DNA of 64,000 nt from Erythrobacter sp. HKB08 (GCF_004114695.1 NZ_CP035310.1:1223501-1287500); one strand, 5' to 3'. Positions 36,542-45,907 are shown, numbered from the stretch's first letter. The notes: generated from the letters alone by a model not told the origin. Made by a program: numbers and translations.

Positions 36542-37675
36542 ATGACGATCACCGACCTCACGCATCTGATCGATCCCGGGCATGCGCCGCGCGTCGTGCT
36601 CAAGGTCGGTTCGTCGCTGCTGGTCGGGCCGGACGGTCTAGCGCGGCGCGACTGGCTGACTGCCTTCGCCGCCGAGATCGCCGAAATGCGCCAGCGCGGG
36701 CAGCAGGTCGTGGTGGTCAGTTCGGGCGCGATTGCCCTCGGCGGGGCCGAGCTGGACCCCTCGCGCGATCCGCGCCGCACGCTTGCGGCCGCGCAGGCTT
36801 CCGCCGCGGTTGGCCAGATCGCACTTGCCAGCCTGTGGTCGGACAAGCTCGCCGGACATGGCCTCGCGGCAGGACAGATGCTGGTGACATTGGACGACCT
36901 CGAGGACCGCCGCCGCTACCTCAATGCCTCCGCTACGCTCGAACACCTGCTCGAGGCGGGCGTGGTCCCCATCGTCAACGAGAACGACAGTGTCGCGACC
37001 GAGGAAATCCGCTTCGGCGACAACGACCGGCTGGCAGCGCGCGTTGCGCAGGCAGCGGGCGCCGATGCGGTGGTCTTGCTGTCCGATGTCGACGGACTGT
37101 TCGACCGCGATCCGCACGAGGAGGGCGCGCAGTTGCTGCGCCAAGTGGACGGGATCGACGCCGAAATCCTCGCCATGGCGAAGGCAGGGTCGAGTTCCGG
37201 TATGGGCTCGGGCGGCATGGCATCGAAGCTGCAGGCGGCTCAGATCGCCGAGCGCGCAGGGATCGCGCTTGCCATCGTCAACGGGACGCAGGAGCGCCCG
37301 ATTGCGCGCGCGACCGGGGAGGGCATCGGCACGCTCTTCCTGCCCCAGCGCAAGGACGGCGCACGCAAGGCGTGGCTCGGCGGCAGGCTTGCCCCGTCAG
37401 GTACGCTGCGGGTCGATCCGGGCTGCGAGGCGGCACTGCGCGATGGCGCGAGCCTGCTGGCCGCCGGAGTGGTCGGCGTATCGGGCCGGTTCGAGCGCGG
37501 CGACCTCGTCCGCATCGACGCGATGAAGGGCGGCACGATCGCGCAGGGCCTCGCCGAATATTCCGCCCATGAATGCCAGGCTATCGCCGGCCTGCGCGAA
37601 GAACAGCAGGCCGAGCGGCTCGGCTATGCGCCGCGCTCTGCCGTGGTCCACCGCGACCATCTGGTGATCCTGTGA
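36542..37675 (+). CDS. proB: Glutamate 5-kinase
   Basis: First enzyme of proline synthesis, phosphorylating glutamate with ATP and normally inhibited by proline. The 377 residues have the amino acid kinase domain (VVLKVGSSLLVG, VVVVSSGAIALGG, IVNENDSVATEEIRFGDND, GSGGMASKLQAA) and a C-terminal PUA domain from about residue 280. It starts ten bases after the obgE stop and ends in a GTGA overlap with the next gene. Confidence 0.96.
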   Translation: MTITDLTHLIDPGHAPRVVLKVGSSLLVGPDGLARRDWLTAFAAEIAEMRQRGQQVVVVSSGAIALGGAELDPSRDPRRTLAAAQASAAVGQIALASLWSDKLAGHGLAAGQMLVTLDDLEDRRRYLNASATLEHLLEAGVVPIVNENDSVATEEIRFGDNDRLAARVAQAAGADAVVLLSDVDGLFDRDPHEEGAQLLRQVDGIDAEILAMAKAGSSSGMGSGGMASKLQAAQIAERAGIALAIVNGTQERPIARATGEGIGTLFLPQRKDGARKAWLGGRLAPSGTLRVDPGCEAALRDGASLLAAGVVGVSGRFERGDLVRIDAMKGGTIAQGLAEYSAHECQAIAGLREEQQAERLGYAPRSAVVHRDHLVIL

Positions 37676-38595
37676 GCGAGGCGAAACCCATCGCGATTAC
37701 CGGCGGGACCGGTTTCGTCGGCCAAATGGTGCTCGACGTGGCGCAGCAACGCGGCCTTCCGGTCCGCTCGCTCGCCCGCCGCGTGCCGGGCGACCGCACC
37801 GGTGTCGACTGGGTGCAGGGCGACCTTGCCGATGCGGGCGCGATGCAGGCGCTGGCGGAAGGTAGCGAGGCGGTCGTCCACATCGCCGGGCTGACCAACG
37901 CGCCGGACCCGGCGCATTTCGAGGCGCCCAATGTCGAGGGCACGGCGCTGATGATCGAGGCGTGCAAGGCGGCGAAGGTGAAGCGCTTCGTTTTCGTATC
38001 CTCGCTCTCGGCACGTAAACCGGACCTCTCGGCCTATGGCGCATCCAAGGCAAAGGCCGAGGAGCTGGTGCAGGCGAGCGGCCTCGACTGGACCATCGTG
38101 CGTCCGCCGGCCGTCTACGGTCCGCGCGATGTCGACATGTTCGAGCTGTTCCGCAGCGCGCGCATGGGCCTCGTCCCGCTTCCGCCGGGCGGGGCAACAT
38201 CGATCATCCATGTCGAGGACCTTGCGCGGTTGCTGCTCGACCTGCCCGATGCGCAGCCTGCGCTCTCCCGCAAGAAGGTCTTCGAACCCGACGATGCGCG
38301 TGAAGGCGGGTGGAGCCACAAGGAACTCGCTGCCGCGATCGGCGATGCGGTGGGCCGCAAGGTCTTCGCACCGCATCTCCCTGCCGGTGTGCTGACTGCT
38401 GCCGCCCGCGTCGATCGCCTGATGCGCGGCGACAAGGCCAAGCTGACGCAGGACCGCGTGGGCTACATGTGCCATCCGAACTGGGTCGCTCGCTCCGACC
38501 GCGCAGTGCCGGGCAGCGTCTGGCAACCGCAGATCGGCGGGGCTGAGGGGCTGAAAGCGACCGCGGACTGGTACCGCCGCGAAGGCTGGCTCTAG
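37672..38595 (+). CDS. NAD(P)-dependent epimerase/dehydratase-like protein
   Basis: An extended-SDR protein of 307 residues. It has the cofactor motif AITGGTGFVGQMV, FVFVSSLSARKP and a YGASK segment where the Tyr and Lys of the SDR catalytic pair occur. It resembles the complex I NDUFA9-like and UDP-sugar epimerase-like groups; the substrate cannot be told. Starts at GTG in a GTGA overlap with proB, so it is translationally coupled to it. It converges on cysH with one base between the two stop codons. Confidence 0.85.
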   Translation: MSEAKPIAITGGTGFVGQMVLDVAQQRGLPVRSLARRVPGDRTGVDWVQGDLADAGAMQALAEGSEAVVHIAGLTNAPDPAHFEAPNVEGTALMIEACKAAKVKRFVFVSSLSARKPDLSAYGASKAKAEELVQASGLDWTIVRPPAVYGPRDVDMFELFRSARMGLVPLPPGGATSIIHVEDLARLLLDLPDAQPALSRKKVFEPDDAREGGWSHKELAAAIGDAVGRKVFAPHLPAGVLTAAARVDRLMRGDKAKLTQDRVGYMCHPNWVARSDRAVPGSVWQPQIGGAEGLKATADWYRREGWL

Positions 38596-38596
38596 C

Positions 38597-39376
38597 CTAG
38601 AGGAACGGCTCGTAGCCCGGGGGCAGGTCGTCCTCGCCCGGCTGGTGGATGCCGCATTCGGTCTTGTCCCAACCCTTCCAGCGCCCCGAACGCGGGTCTT
38701 CGCCCGGCGCGACCTTGCTGGTGCAGGGCGAGCAGCCGATGGAGGGATAGCCGCGCTCGACCAGCGGATGTGCGGGAAGCTCATGCTCGGCGAAATAGGC
38801 GGCGATCCGCTCGGCATCCCAGTCGATCAACGGGTTGATCTTGAGGCGGCCCTGCGCATCCGACGTGTCGATTTCGAAGCGCGGCAGGTTGGCGCGCGTC
38901 GCGCTCTGGAACGCCTTGCGGCCGGTGAAGCTTGCATCATACTGCGAAAGCGCCTTGGCGAGCGGCTGGACCTTGCGGATTTCGCAGCAGCCGTCAGGAT
39001 CGTAGGACCAGCGAAGTCCCGTCTCGTCCTTCGCCTGCAGCGCCTCGAGGTCGGGGTGGAGGATGATCAAATTGGTCAGCCCGAGCCGGTCGATCACGAG
39101 GTCGCGATAGGCCAGCGTCTCGGGAAAATGCTTGCCCGTGTCGAGGAACATGACCGGCGTTGCAGGATCGACCTGCGCAAGAAGGTGAAGCAGCACAGCG
39201 CTTTCCGCGCCGAAGCTAGAAACCGTGGCAACATCGCCGGCAAGATTGTCGCGGATCACCGCCTCGAGCATTTCCTCGGTCGAGGACCCGCGGAACATGC
39301 GGTTGAGGCGCACCGCGTCGTGCTCGGTAAAGCGCGGCCCGGTGTCGAGGCGGTCGATCGCGCGAAGCTCATTCAT
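38597..39376 (-). CDS. cysH: Adenylyl-sulfate (APS/PAPS) reductase, [4Fe-4S] type
   Basis: Reduces activated sulfate to sulfite with thioredoxin. The 259 residues have SSFGAESAVLLHLL as nucleotide-binding start, and the two cysteine pairs that hold a [4Fe-4S] cluster: C130-C131 in DGCCEIRKVQPL and C215/C218 in SIGCSPCT. These mark the APS-reducing branch rather than the cluster-free PAPS enzyme. The catalytic Cys is C241 in ECGIH. The gene is the last of the cobA-DUF2849-cysI-DUF934-cysH operon, starting in an 8-base overlap with DUF934. Confidence 0.94.
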   Translation of the reverse strand: MNELRAIDRLDTGPRFTEHDAVRLNRMFRGSSTEEMLEAVIRDNLAGDVATVSSFGAESAVLLHLLAQVDPATPVMFLDTGKHFPETLAYRDLVIDRLGLTNLIILHPDLEALQAKDETGLRWSYDPDGCCEIRKVQPLAKALSQYDASFTGRKAFQSATRANLPRFEIDTSDAQGRLKINPLIDWDAERIAAYFAEHELPAHPLVERGYPSIGCSPCTSKVAPGEDPRSGRWKGWDKTECGIHQPGEDDLPPGYEPFL

Positions 39377-39836
39377 GGCGCTTGCTCCAGATTGGCTGGC
39401 GCGCATCGGCGGCCGACTGGTAGACATGCGGCCAGCGTTCGAGCGCGGCCTGGGCGTCGTCCTTGTCGAGCGGCGAGTCCGGCGCGAAGGCGTCGAAACC
39501 GCAGCGGCGCATATAGGCGATCTGGTCGACGAGCACGTCACCCACGGCGCGAAGCTCGCCCTCGTATCCTGCCTCGCGCAGCACGCGGGCCGAGGAATAG
39601 CCGCGCCCGTCGCCGAACGCTGGGAAGTTCACTTCGACCAGCGCCAGCCGTTCGAGATGCGGGAGCAGCTCGCGCGCATCGTCGCCCGGCTCGATCCGCA
39701 CGGCAGTCGCATTGGACTGGTCTACGAAGGAATCGACCGTAACGGCCGCGTGATCGACCGGCTCGTCGTCGCGGAAACGGAGTTGCACGTCGTCGGGGCT
39801 GGTGCCGCCAACGCTGTCCTGAACGCGGTCAGCCAT
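39369..39836 (-). CDS. DUF934 family protein
   Basis: A 155-residue cytosolic protein of the DUF934 family, recognised by VDSFVDQSNATAVRIEPGDDARELLPHL, FPAFGDGRGYSSARVLRE and GDVLVDQIAYMRRCGFDAF. The family occurs almost only beside cysI and cysH, so a helper role in sulfite formation or reduction is inferred, but no reaction is established. It overlaps cysI by eight bases and cysH by eight bases. Confidence 0.9.
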   Translation of the reverse strand: MADRVQDSVGGTSPDDVQLRFRDDEPVDHAAVTVDSFVDQSNATAVRIEPGDDARELLPHLERLALVEVNFPAFGDGRGYSSARVLREAGYEGELRAVGDVLVDQIAYMRRCGFDAFAPDSPLDKDDAQAALERWPHVYQSAADARQPIWSKRHE

Positions 39837-41460
39837 AAAGCGCCTCCTTGAACGGGGTCATGCCGATACGGCGATAGGTGTCGAGGAACCGCTCGCCATC
39901 CTCGCGCTGGGCGAGATAGACGTCGGTCGCCTTCTCGACGGCGTCGATAATGCCGTCCTCGTCGAAACCGGGGCCGGTGATCTTGGCGAGCGAAGTATCC
40001 TCCGCCTCGCTGCCACCGAGCAGCAGCTGGTAGTTCTCGACGCCTTTCTTATCGACGCCGAGAATGCCGATATGGCCCGCGTGGTGATGCCCGCAGGCAT
40101 TGATGCAGCCCGAGATCTTCAGCTTCAGCTGGCCGAGCTCGCCCGTGCGGCCCTTCTCGGCGAAACGGTGCGAGATGCGCTGCGCGATGGGGATCGAGCG
40201 GGCATTGGCGAGGCTGCAATAGTCGAGGCCGGGGCAGGCGATGATATCCTCGATTGTGTCGAGGTTGGGCGCGCCGAGACCGGCAGCCTCCAGCTTAGTC
40301 CAGAGCGCATGGAGGTCGGCGATGCGGACATGCGGCAGGACGATGTTCTGCGTGTGCATGACGCGCAGTTCGTCGAAGCTGTATTCCTTCGCGAGGTCGG
40401 CCATCAGGCGCATCTGGTCGGACGTCGCATCGCCCGGGATACCGCCGACCGGCTTCAGGCTGACGACCGCGCTGACATAGGCATCGTGCTTGTGGCGATG
40501 CGTATTGCGATCGACCCACAGCGAGAAATCGGGGTCGGAGCGGTCGACGGTCTTGGGGCCGTCCACGAAGGCCGGGTCCTCGAAGAAGGTTCGAATGCGC
40601 TCCAGCTCGGCGAACGGCGGTTCGATGCCGAGGTCGAGCATGTGGGCGAATTCTTCCTCGACCTGGCGCGCGTATTCCTCAGCGCCGAGTTCGTGGACGA
40701 GAATCTTGATGCGCGCCTTGTACTTGTTGTCGCGCCGTCCGTAGCGGTTGTAGACCCTGAGGCAGGCCTCGGCATAGGTCACCAGCCGGTCGAGCGGCAC
40801 GAATTCGCGAATGCAGGGCGCGATCATCGGGGTGCGGCCCATGCCGCCGCCGACGTAGAACGCCGCGCCCAGTTCGCCTGCATCGTTCCTGACGATCTGG
40901 ATGCCGATATCGTGCAGCTTCATCGCCGCGCGGTCGGTATCCGAGGCGATCACCGCGATCTTGAACTTGCGCGGCAGGTAGCTGAATTCGGGGTGGAAGC
41001 TCGACCACTGGCGCAGCAGTTCGGCATAGGGGCGCGGGTCGACCAGCTCGTCCGCCGCAGCGCCCGCGAAGTGGTCGGAGCTGATGTTGCGGATGCAGTT
41101 CCCGCTCGTCTGGATGGCATGCATCTCCACCGCAGCGAGGTCGGCGAGGATGTCGCCTGCGTCTTCCAGCTTGATCCAGTTGTACTGGATGTTCTGGCGC
41201 GTGGTGAAATGGCCGTAGCCGCGGTCGTACTTGTCCGCGATATCGGCCAGCGCATGCATCTGGCGCGAATTGAGCGTGCCATAGGGGATGGCGACGCGCA
41301 GCATGTAGGCGTGGAGCTGGAGATAGAGACCATTCATCAGCCTGAGCGGCTTGAACTGGTCCTCGGTCAGCTTGCCTTCGAGACGGCGGCGGGCCTGGTC
41401 GCGGAATTCCGCTACGCGCGCATCCACCATCTCCTGGTCGTATTGGTCGTAGAGATACAT
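39829..41460 (-). CDS. cysI: Sulfite reductase, siroheme and [4Fe-4S] subunit
   Basis: Reduces sulfite to sulfide in six-electron steps. The 543 residues show the duplicated nitrite/sulfite reductase half-domains, substrate-binding TTRQNIQYNW, and the coupled cluster/siroheme ligands in CPGLDYCSLA and CINACGHH. No flavoprotein partner (cysJ) is in the operon, so electrons may come from ferredoxin or another donor. Its ATG shares one base with the DUF2849 TGA (TGATG). Confidence 0.94.
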   Translation of the reverse strand: MYLYDQYDQEMVDARVAEFRDQARRRLEGKLTEDQFKPLRLMNGLYLQLHAYMLRVAIPYGTLNSRQMHALADIADKYDRGYGHFTTRQNIQYNWIKLEDAGDILADLAAVEMHAIQTSGNCIRNISSDHFAGAAADELVDPRPYAELLRQWSSFHPEFSYLPRKFKIAVIASDTDRAAMKLHDIGIQIVRNDAGELGAAFYVGGGMGRTPMIAPCIREFVPLDRLVTYAEACLRVYNRYGRRDNKYKARIKILVHELGAEEYARQVEEEFAHMLDLGIEPPFAELERIRTFFEDPAFVDGPKTVDRSDPDFSLWVDRNTHRHKHDAYVSAVVSLKPVGGIPGDATSDQMRLMADLAKEYSFDELRVMHTQNIVLPHVRIADLHALWTKLEAAGLGAPNLDTIEDIIACPGLDYCSLANARSIPIAQRISHRFAEKGRTGELGQLKLKISGCINACGHHHAGHIGILGVDKKGVENYQLLLGGSEAEDTSLAKITGPGFDEDGIIDAVEKATDVYLAQREDGERFLDTYRRIGMTPFKEALYG

Positions 41461-41756
41461 CAGATCACCCAGTCTCGGTGGTCGGGATCGGCAGGCTTGA
41501 GCGTGAGGTCGGGGCGCACGGTCGGGCCAAGGGCACGCACGCGGTCCTTGATGTGCGCGGGGCGCGGGCCGTCTTCAGTGCGCTCTGCATCGATCGCGTA
41601 GGAGGCATTCACCCGGCGGGCGGATTCCTCGCTCGCCATTATTTCATCCGCGCTGTCGCCCACGTCGACTGCGTGTTCGACATGGAGCGACCAGCCGGTG
41701 CCGTCCCACCAGACGACTGCGCCGGTCTTGAGGTCGTTGCCGGTAAGGATCTTCAT
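41460..41756 (-). CDS. DUF2849 family protein
   Basis: A 98-residue protein between the siroheme methyltransferase and sulfite reductase genes. The N-terminal MKILTGNDLKTGAVVWWDGTG and the C-terminal RALGPTVRPDLTLKP are family features. DUF2849 is typical of alphaproteobacterial cysI operons; its role is unknown and could be in siroheme or cluster delivery. It overlaps cobA by ATGA and cysI by one base. Confidence 0.86.
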   Translation of the reverse strand: MKILTGNDLKTGAVVWWDGTGWSLHVEHAVDVGDSADEIMASEESARRVNASYAIDAERTEDGPRPAHIKDRVRALGPTVRPDLTLKPADPDHRDWVI

Positions 41757-42511
41757 CGGGCAGCCTCCAGCGCGACATTCGCAAGCGCGGTATCGGTGCG
41801 TGCGGTTACTTCGCCGATGACAATGAGTGCCGGGCTCTTGACCCGCTGCTCGACGACGAGGTCGGGGAGACCGGCAAGCAGCCCGCGCAGCACGCGCATC
41901 TGCGGGCGCGCGGCGTTCTCGATAACGGCGACGGGCATGTCGGGGGCCAGCCCGTCTTCCATCAGCTTTTCGGCGATCTGCGGCGCGGTTTTCACGCCCA
42001 TGTAGATCACCAGCGTGCGGCCCTTGCCGGCGAGGCCCGACCAGTCCTGATCCTTGAGGCCCTTGCACTGGCCCGCGACGAAGCTGACGATGCTCGAGGC
42101 TTCGCGGTGGGTGAGGGCGATCTGGGCTGCGGCGGCGGCGCCGTTGGCGGCGGAAATGCCGGGCACGATCTCGACCGGGACGCCGGCTGCATGTGCAGCT
42201 TCGGCTTCCTCGCCGCCGCGTCCGAAGACGAGCGGATCGCCGCCCTTGAGACGCACGACATCGCGGCCCGACAGCGCTTCGCGCACCAGCAGGGCGTTGA
42301 TGTCCTCCTGCGGCAGAGTGTGTTTCGAGCGCTGCTTGGCGACCGAGACGAGCCTCGCGTCATCGCGTGCCAGTGCCAGGATTGCGGGATCGACCAGACC
42401 GTCGTGGACGATCAGCTCGGCGCGCTCGATCAGCCGCGCGGCGCGCAGCGTCAGCAAGTCCGGGTCGCCCGGACCCGCGCCGACGAGGTAGATGGTGCCT
42501 GTTTGTGCCAT
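41753..42511 (-). CDS. cobA: Uroporphyrinogen-III C-methyltransferase (SUMT)
   Basis: SAM-dependent enzyme making precorrin-2, the precursor of siroheme for CysI. The 252 residues begin with the family signature YLVGAGPGDPDLLTLRA; other blocks are VRLKGGDPLVFGRGGEEA, PGISAANGAAAAAQIALTHR and VIYMGVKTA. It lacks the dehydrogenase/ferrochelatase domain of CysG, so those steps must be encoded elsewhere. It is the first gene of the sulfate operon; the 99 bases upstream should contain the promoter, but I see no clear -10/-35 pair. Confidence 0.95.
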   Translation of the reverse strand: MAQTGTIYLVGAGPGDPDLLTLRAARLIERAELIVHDGLVDPAILALARDDARLVSVAKQRSKHTLPQEDINALLVREALSGRDVVRLKGGDPLVFGRGGEEAEAAHAAGVPVEIVPGISAANGAAAAAQIALTHREASSIVSFVAGQCKGLKDQDWSGLAGKGRTLVIYMGVKTAPQIAEKLMEDGLAPDMPVAVIENAARPQMRVLRGLLAGLPDLVVEQRVKSPALIVIGEVTARTDTALANVALEAAR

Positions 42512-42610
42512 GCAGCGCGAAATGCGCCGCAGCCCCGTTCATCGCCAGCGAGAATGGATGTCAGCAAAGACAGGAAAGTTTTTGAAAGCGGATGTAACCT
42601 GCCGGGTAGT

Positions 42611-43852
42611 TCAGCTTTCTTCCGTCGAGACGCGCTGCGAAATCGCCGCGACGAGCTGGTCGAACTGCTCGTTCGAACGCAGGTTGAGGTCGCGCTGCGG
42701 GAACGGAATCTCGATGTCGTTTTCCTGGAACAGGTCCCACAGTTTCTTGAGCACCTGGCTCTTGATGTTGCCGACGCCTTCTTCCGGGTCGGTGATCCAG
42801 CAATGGATGATGAAGTCGACCGAGCTTTCGCCATACTGGTCGAGCCAGATGGTCGGCGGCGGGGTTTTCTTTACGCGTTCGCAGCTCTTCGCCGCTTCCA
42901 GCATCAGCTCTTCGGCTTTCTTGATGTCGCAATTGTAGGACACGCCGACCGGCACCTGCATGCGCACGTTGCGGCTGGAATAGGACCAGTTCTCGACCTG
43001 ATTCACCATCAGGTTCTCGTTCGGAATGAGATATTCCTTCTGGTCGCGCGTCGTGATCGAGACGGCGCGAATGCCGATCTTGCGGATCTGGCCGAAGGTC
43101 GAATTGCCCGCCTGGTCGGCAACCGCGATCACGTCGCCCGGCTTGATCGACTTGTCCATCAGCAGGATGATCCCGGCGATCAGGTTACCGAATGTCTTCT
43201 GCAGGCCGAAACCGATGGCGAGGCCGAATGCGCCGCCGAAGAAGGCAAGCGCGGTCAGGTCGATGCCGAGCAGGTCGATGCCGAGCAGGATCGCGATCGC
43301 CCAGACCGCCAGCGTGATGAGCTTGTCCGCCAGCAGCTTCTGCGACGGGTCGAGCTTGGTTGCCCGGCGCAGCAGCGCGTGGAAGCCGCGGCTGGCAAGG
43401 AAAGCGCCTGCGACGACGCCGAGAATGACGATCAGGACGATCAGCCCGTCCCACAGCGAGATGCGCATGTCGCCGACCGACAGCGCAATGGCATCGAGCG
43501 TGTCGACGATCCCGCCGACGGTCTCGCTCTTCTCGCTGACCGCGTCCTTCAGGTCCTGCGAGGCGGAGACGGCTTCGGTCGGCGTGGGCTCGGGCGTCGG
43601 CGCGACATCGGCAATGGCGCGCAGCGGCTCGCCGGTTTCCGGGTCGACCAGCACTTCGCCCGTCTCCGGATCGAGCATCTGGACCGGCTGCGGGGCGGGA
43701 ACGCCCATCAATTGCTCGCCCGTTTCGGGATCGAGCAGCGGCTCGCCCGTCTGCGGGTCCTTCAGCGGCACCGCCTGCGGCGCATCGCTGGCGCTGCCGG
43801 TCGGCGTCGCGGTTTCGAGCGGGTTTTGCGCAGGTGTGGCGGTTGCGGTCAT
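42611..43852 (-). CDS. MscS family mechanosensitive channel with N-terminal repeats
   Basis: A 413-residue small-conductance channel. The N-terminal 100 residues are unusual: four DPxTGE(P/Q/V)L repeats, then a Pro/Thr stretch. Three spans follow (DGLIVLIVILGVVAGAFLAS onwards); the pore helix LAFFGGAFGLAIGFGLQKTFGNLIAG is typical MscS, and the beta domain contains GQIRKIGIRAVSITTRDQKEYLIPNENLM. Released cytoplasmic solutes at low osmotic pressure are its expected role. Starts in an ATGA overlap with the preceding lyase gene. Confidence 0.92.
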   Translation of the reverse strand: MTATATPAQNPLETATPTGSASDAPQAVPLKDPQTGEPLLDPETGEQLMGVPAPQPVQMLDPETGEVLVDPETGEPLRAIADVAPTPEPTPTEAVSASQDLKDAVSEKSETVGGIVDTLDAIALSVGDMRISLWDGLIVLIVILGVVAGAFLASRGFHALLRRATKLDPSQKLLADKLITLAVWAIAILLGIDLLGIDLTALAFFGGAFGLAIGFGLQKTFGNLIAGIILLMDKSIKPGDVIAVADQAGNSTFGQIRKIGIRAVSITTRDQKEYLIPNENLMVNQVENWSYSSRNVRMQVPVGVSYNCDIKKAEELMLEAAKSCERVKKTPPPTIWLDQYGESSVDFIIHCWITDPEEGVGNIKSQVLKKLWDLFQENDIEIPFPQRDLNLRSNEQFDQLVAAISQRVSTEES

Positions 43853-45057
43853 TCTTGGTCCATTGCTTCGAAGCCGCGCGCCAGGTCGCGGATGAGGTCT
43901 TGCGGGTCTTCTAGGCCGATGGCGAGGCGAATGCCAAGCCGGTCGGCCTCGTCCCAGCCTTCCGGCGGCCACGGCGTCGCGCTGCGGATGGAGGCGGGGT
44001 CGAAGGGAAGGGCGAGGCTTTCGTAGCCGCCCCAGCTATAACCTATACCGAACAGCTCGAGCGTATCGACGAAGCGCGCCCGCGCTGCCTCGTCGCGGCC
44101 CTTGAGGACGAAGCTGAACAGGCCGCATCCGCCGGTGAAGTCGCGCTTCCAGAGCGTATGGCTCGCATCGCCTTCGATCAGCGGGCACATGACATGTGCG
44201 ACCTCGGGCCGGGTCTTGAGCCATTCGGCGAGCTGCCGCGCGGTATCGACTGTTCGCTCGAGCCGCAGGCCCATCGTGCGCAGGCCCCTCAGCGCGAGGG
44301 CGGCATCGTCCGGCGAGACCACATGGCCGAGCGCCTGCGCGGTATTGCGCAGCTTGCGGTACCAGCGCTCTCCTGCGCTGGCGGAGCCCATCATCATGTC
44401 GCTGTGGCCGCCGACATGCTTCGTCAGGCTCATGATCGCGATGTCGCAGCCGTGGGAGAGCGCTGGGAAGCCGAGCGAGGTCGCCCAGGTGTTGTCGATC
44501 AGCGAAACCGCGCCCTTCTCTCGAGCGATCGCGGCGAGGCGCGGGACATCGCAGATTTCCATCGTCAGGCTGCCCGGCACTTCGAGCATGACCGCGCGGG
44601 TTTTGTCGCAAAATACGTCGCCGAAGCAGTCGAGATCGAACGGATCGAAGAAGCGCGTTTCGACACCGAACGTCTTGAGCAGTCCGAGTGCATTGAGCCG
44701 CGTCGGCTCGTAGACATTGTCCTGCACCAGCAGCACGTCGCCGGGTTTCAGCACCGAGAGCATCGCCCCGGTGATCGCCGCCACCCCGCTCGGGTAGAGT
44801 ACCGTTCCCGCCGCGCCCTCTTCCAGCCCGGTCAGGGCATCGGACAGCGCCCACTGCGTCGGTGCGCCGCGGCGGCCGTAATAGAACTGGCCGTCCCTGT
44901 TGTTGCCGATCGCCGCCTTGCGCTCGGCTTCGCTGTCGTAGAGATGCGTGCTGCCGCGCCAGACGGGCGGATTGACGACTGGTCCGGTCCATTCCTTGCG
45001 CCTTCCGGCTTCGACCAGCCGCGTGCCTTTTCCGTGCTTTCCCCCCGAACCTGTCAT
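43849..45057 (-). CDS. metC: Cystathionine beta-lyase (PLP, Cys/Met metabolism family)
   Basis: PLP enzyme converting cystathionine to homocysteine. The 402 residues contain NPPVWRGSTHLYDS, the YGRRGAPTQWALSDALTGLEEG segment, LIDNTWATSLGFPAL and the PLP lysine in MSLTKHVGGHSDMMMG. The FYYGRRG/TQ features fit the lyase group better than MetB/MetZ. The start is the ATG at 45057, one base after the sulfurtransferase stop region, and the reading beyond it looks like non-coding N-terminal sequence. Confidence 0.88.
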   Translation of the reverse strand: MTGSGGKHGKGTRLVEAGRRKEWTGPVVNPPVWRGSTHLYDSEAERKAAIGNNRDGQFYYGRRGAPTQWALSDALTGLEEGAAGTVLYPSGVAAITGAMLSVLKPGDVLLVQDNVYEPTRLNALGLLKTFGVETRFFDPFDLDCFGDVFCDKTRAVMLEVPGSLTMEICDVPRLAAIAREKGAVSLIDNTWATSLGFPALSHGCDIAIMSLTKHVGGHSDMMMGSASAGERWYRKLRNTAQALGHVVSPDDAALALRGLRTMGLRLERTVDTARQLAEWLKTRPEVAHVMCPLIEGDASHTLWKRDFTGGCGLFSFVLKGRDEAARARFVDTLELFGIGYSWGGYESLALPFDPASIRSATPWPPEGWDEADRLGIRLAIGLEDPQDLIRDLARGFEAMDQE

Positions 45058-45058
45058 G

Positions 45059-45907
45059 CTAGCGCGCCTCACCCGTTTCTTTCGGCGTGTCGGGATCTGC
45101 GCCCCATTCCGCCCAGCTTCCATCGTAGAGCGCACCGTGCCCGTGGCCGAGCAGGCGATGCGCGAACAGCACCACCGACGCCGTCATCCCGCTGCCGCAG
45201 CTGGCGATCAGCGGCTTTGCTGGGTCGAGACCCGCAGCAAGGAAGGCATCGTGCAGCGAAGCGCGGTCGAGGAAAGTCCCGTCCGCATTGAGCAGCTTGC
45301 GAAAGAAAAGGTTCTTCGCGCCCGGGATATGCCCCCCTTCGAGCCCGTGAACTGTATCCACGCTCGCCGCGCAGAACCGCTCCGCATCGCGCGCATCGAC
45401 GAGTTGCTCGTCCTGCGAGGCGATGTTGGCGAGTACATCGGCCTTGCTCCGCACACGTTGCGCGTCGCAGTCCGCGCATGAGAAGCCGGTCGCCTCGGCC
45501 TGCACTTCGCCGCTTTGCGTCGCGCGATCCTCCGCCCGCCACTTCTCGAATCCGCCGTCGAGGATGGCGACATGATCGATGCCGGCGGTGTGGAGGATGA
45601 AGAAGGCCCGCGCCGAGCTGCGCAGCATGGAATTGTCGTACAGGACGATGCGCGCGCCTGCCGGCACGCCGAGCTGCGAGAGCCGATCCGCTACCTGCTC
45701 GCCGCGCGGCAATGCCTTGGGCACGCTCGAAGTCTCGTCGACCAGCGAGGCGAGATCGAGGAAACGCGCGCCGGGAATATGGTTTTCGAGAAACTCGGCC
45801 CGCGCATCGCGCCCTGCATTGGGGAGGTGCGCGGAAGCGTCGAGAACGACGAGGTCATCCTCGCCCAGATGCGCGGCAAGCCATTCGCTCGAAACGAGTT
45901 TGTCCAT
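45059..45907 (-). CDS. sseA: 3-mercaptopyruvate sulfurtransferase
   Basis: Two-domain rhodanese of 282 residues that transfers sulfur from mercaptopyruvate. The C-terminal domain carries the catalytic Cys237 in SCGSGMTAS; the CGSG(V/M)T loop is typical of mercaptopyruvate rather than thiosulfate enzymes. The N-terminal domain lacks a reactive Cys, as usual. It lies in a row with the cystathionine lyase and MscS genes, all minus strand with almost no gaps. Confidence 0.93.
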   Translation of the reverse strand: MDKLVSSEWLAAHLGEDDLVVLDASAHLPNAGRDARAEFLENHIPGARFLDLASLVDETSSVPKALPRGEQVADRLSQLGVPAGARIVLYDNSMLRSSARAFFILHTAGIDHVAILDGGFEKWRAEDRATQSGEVQAEATGFSCADCDAQRVRSKADVLANIASQDEQLVDARDAERFCAASVDTVHGLEGGHIPGAKNLFFRKLLNADGTFLDRASLHDAFLAAGLDPAKPLIASCGSGMTASVVLFAHRLLGHGHGALYDGSWAEWGADPDTPKETGEAR

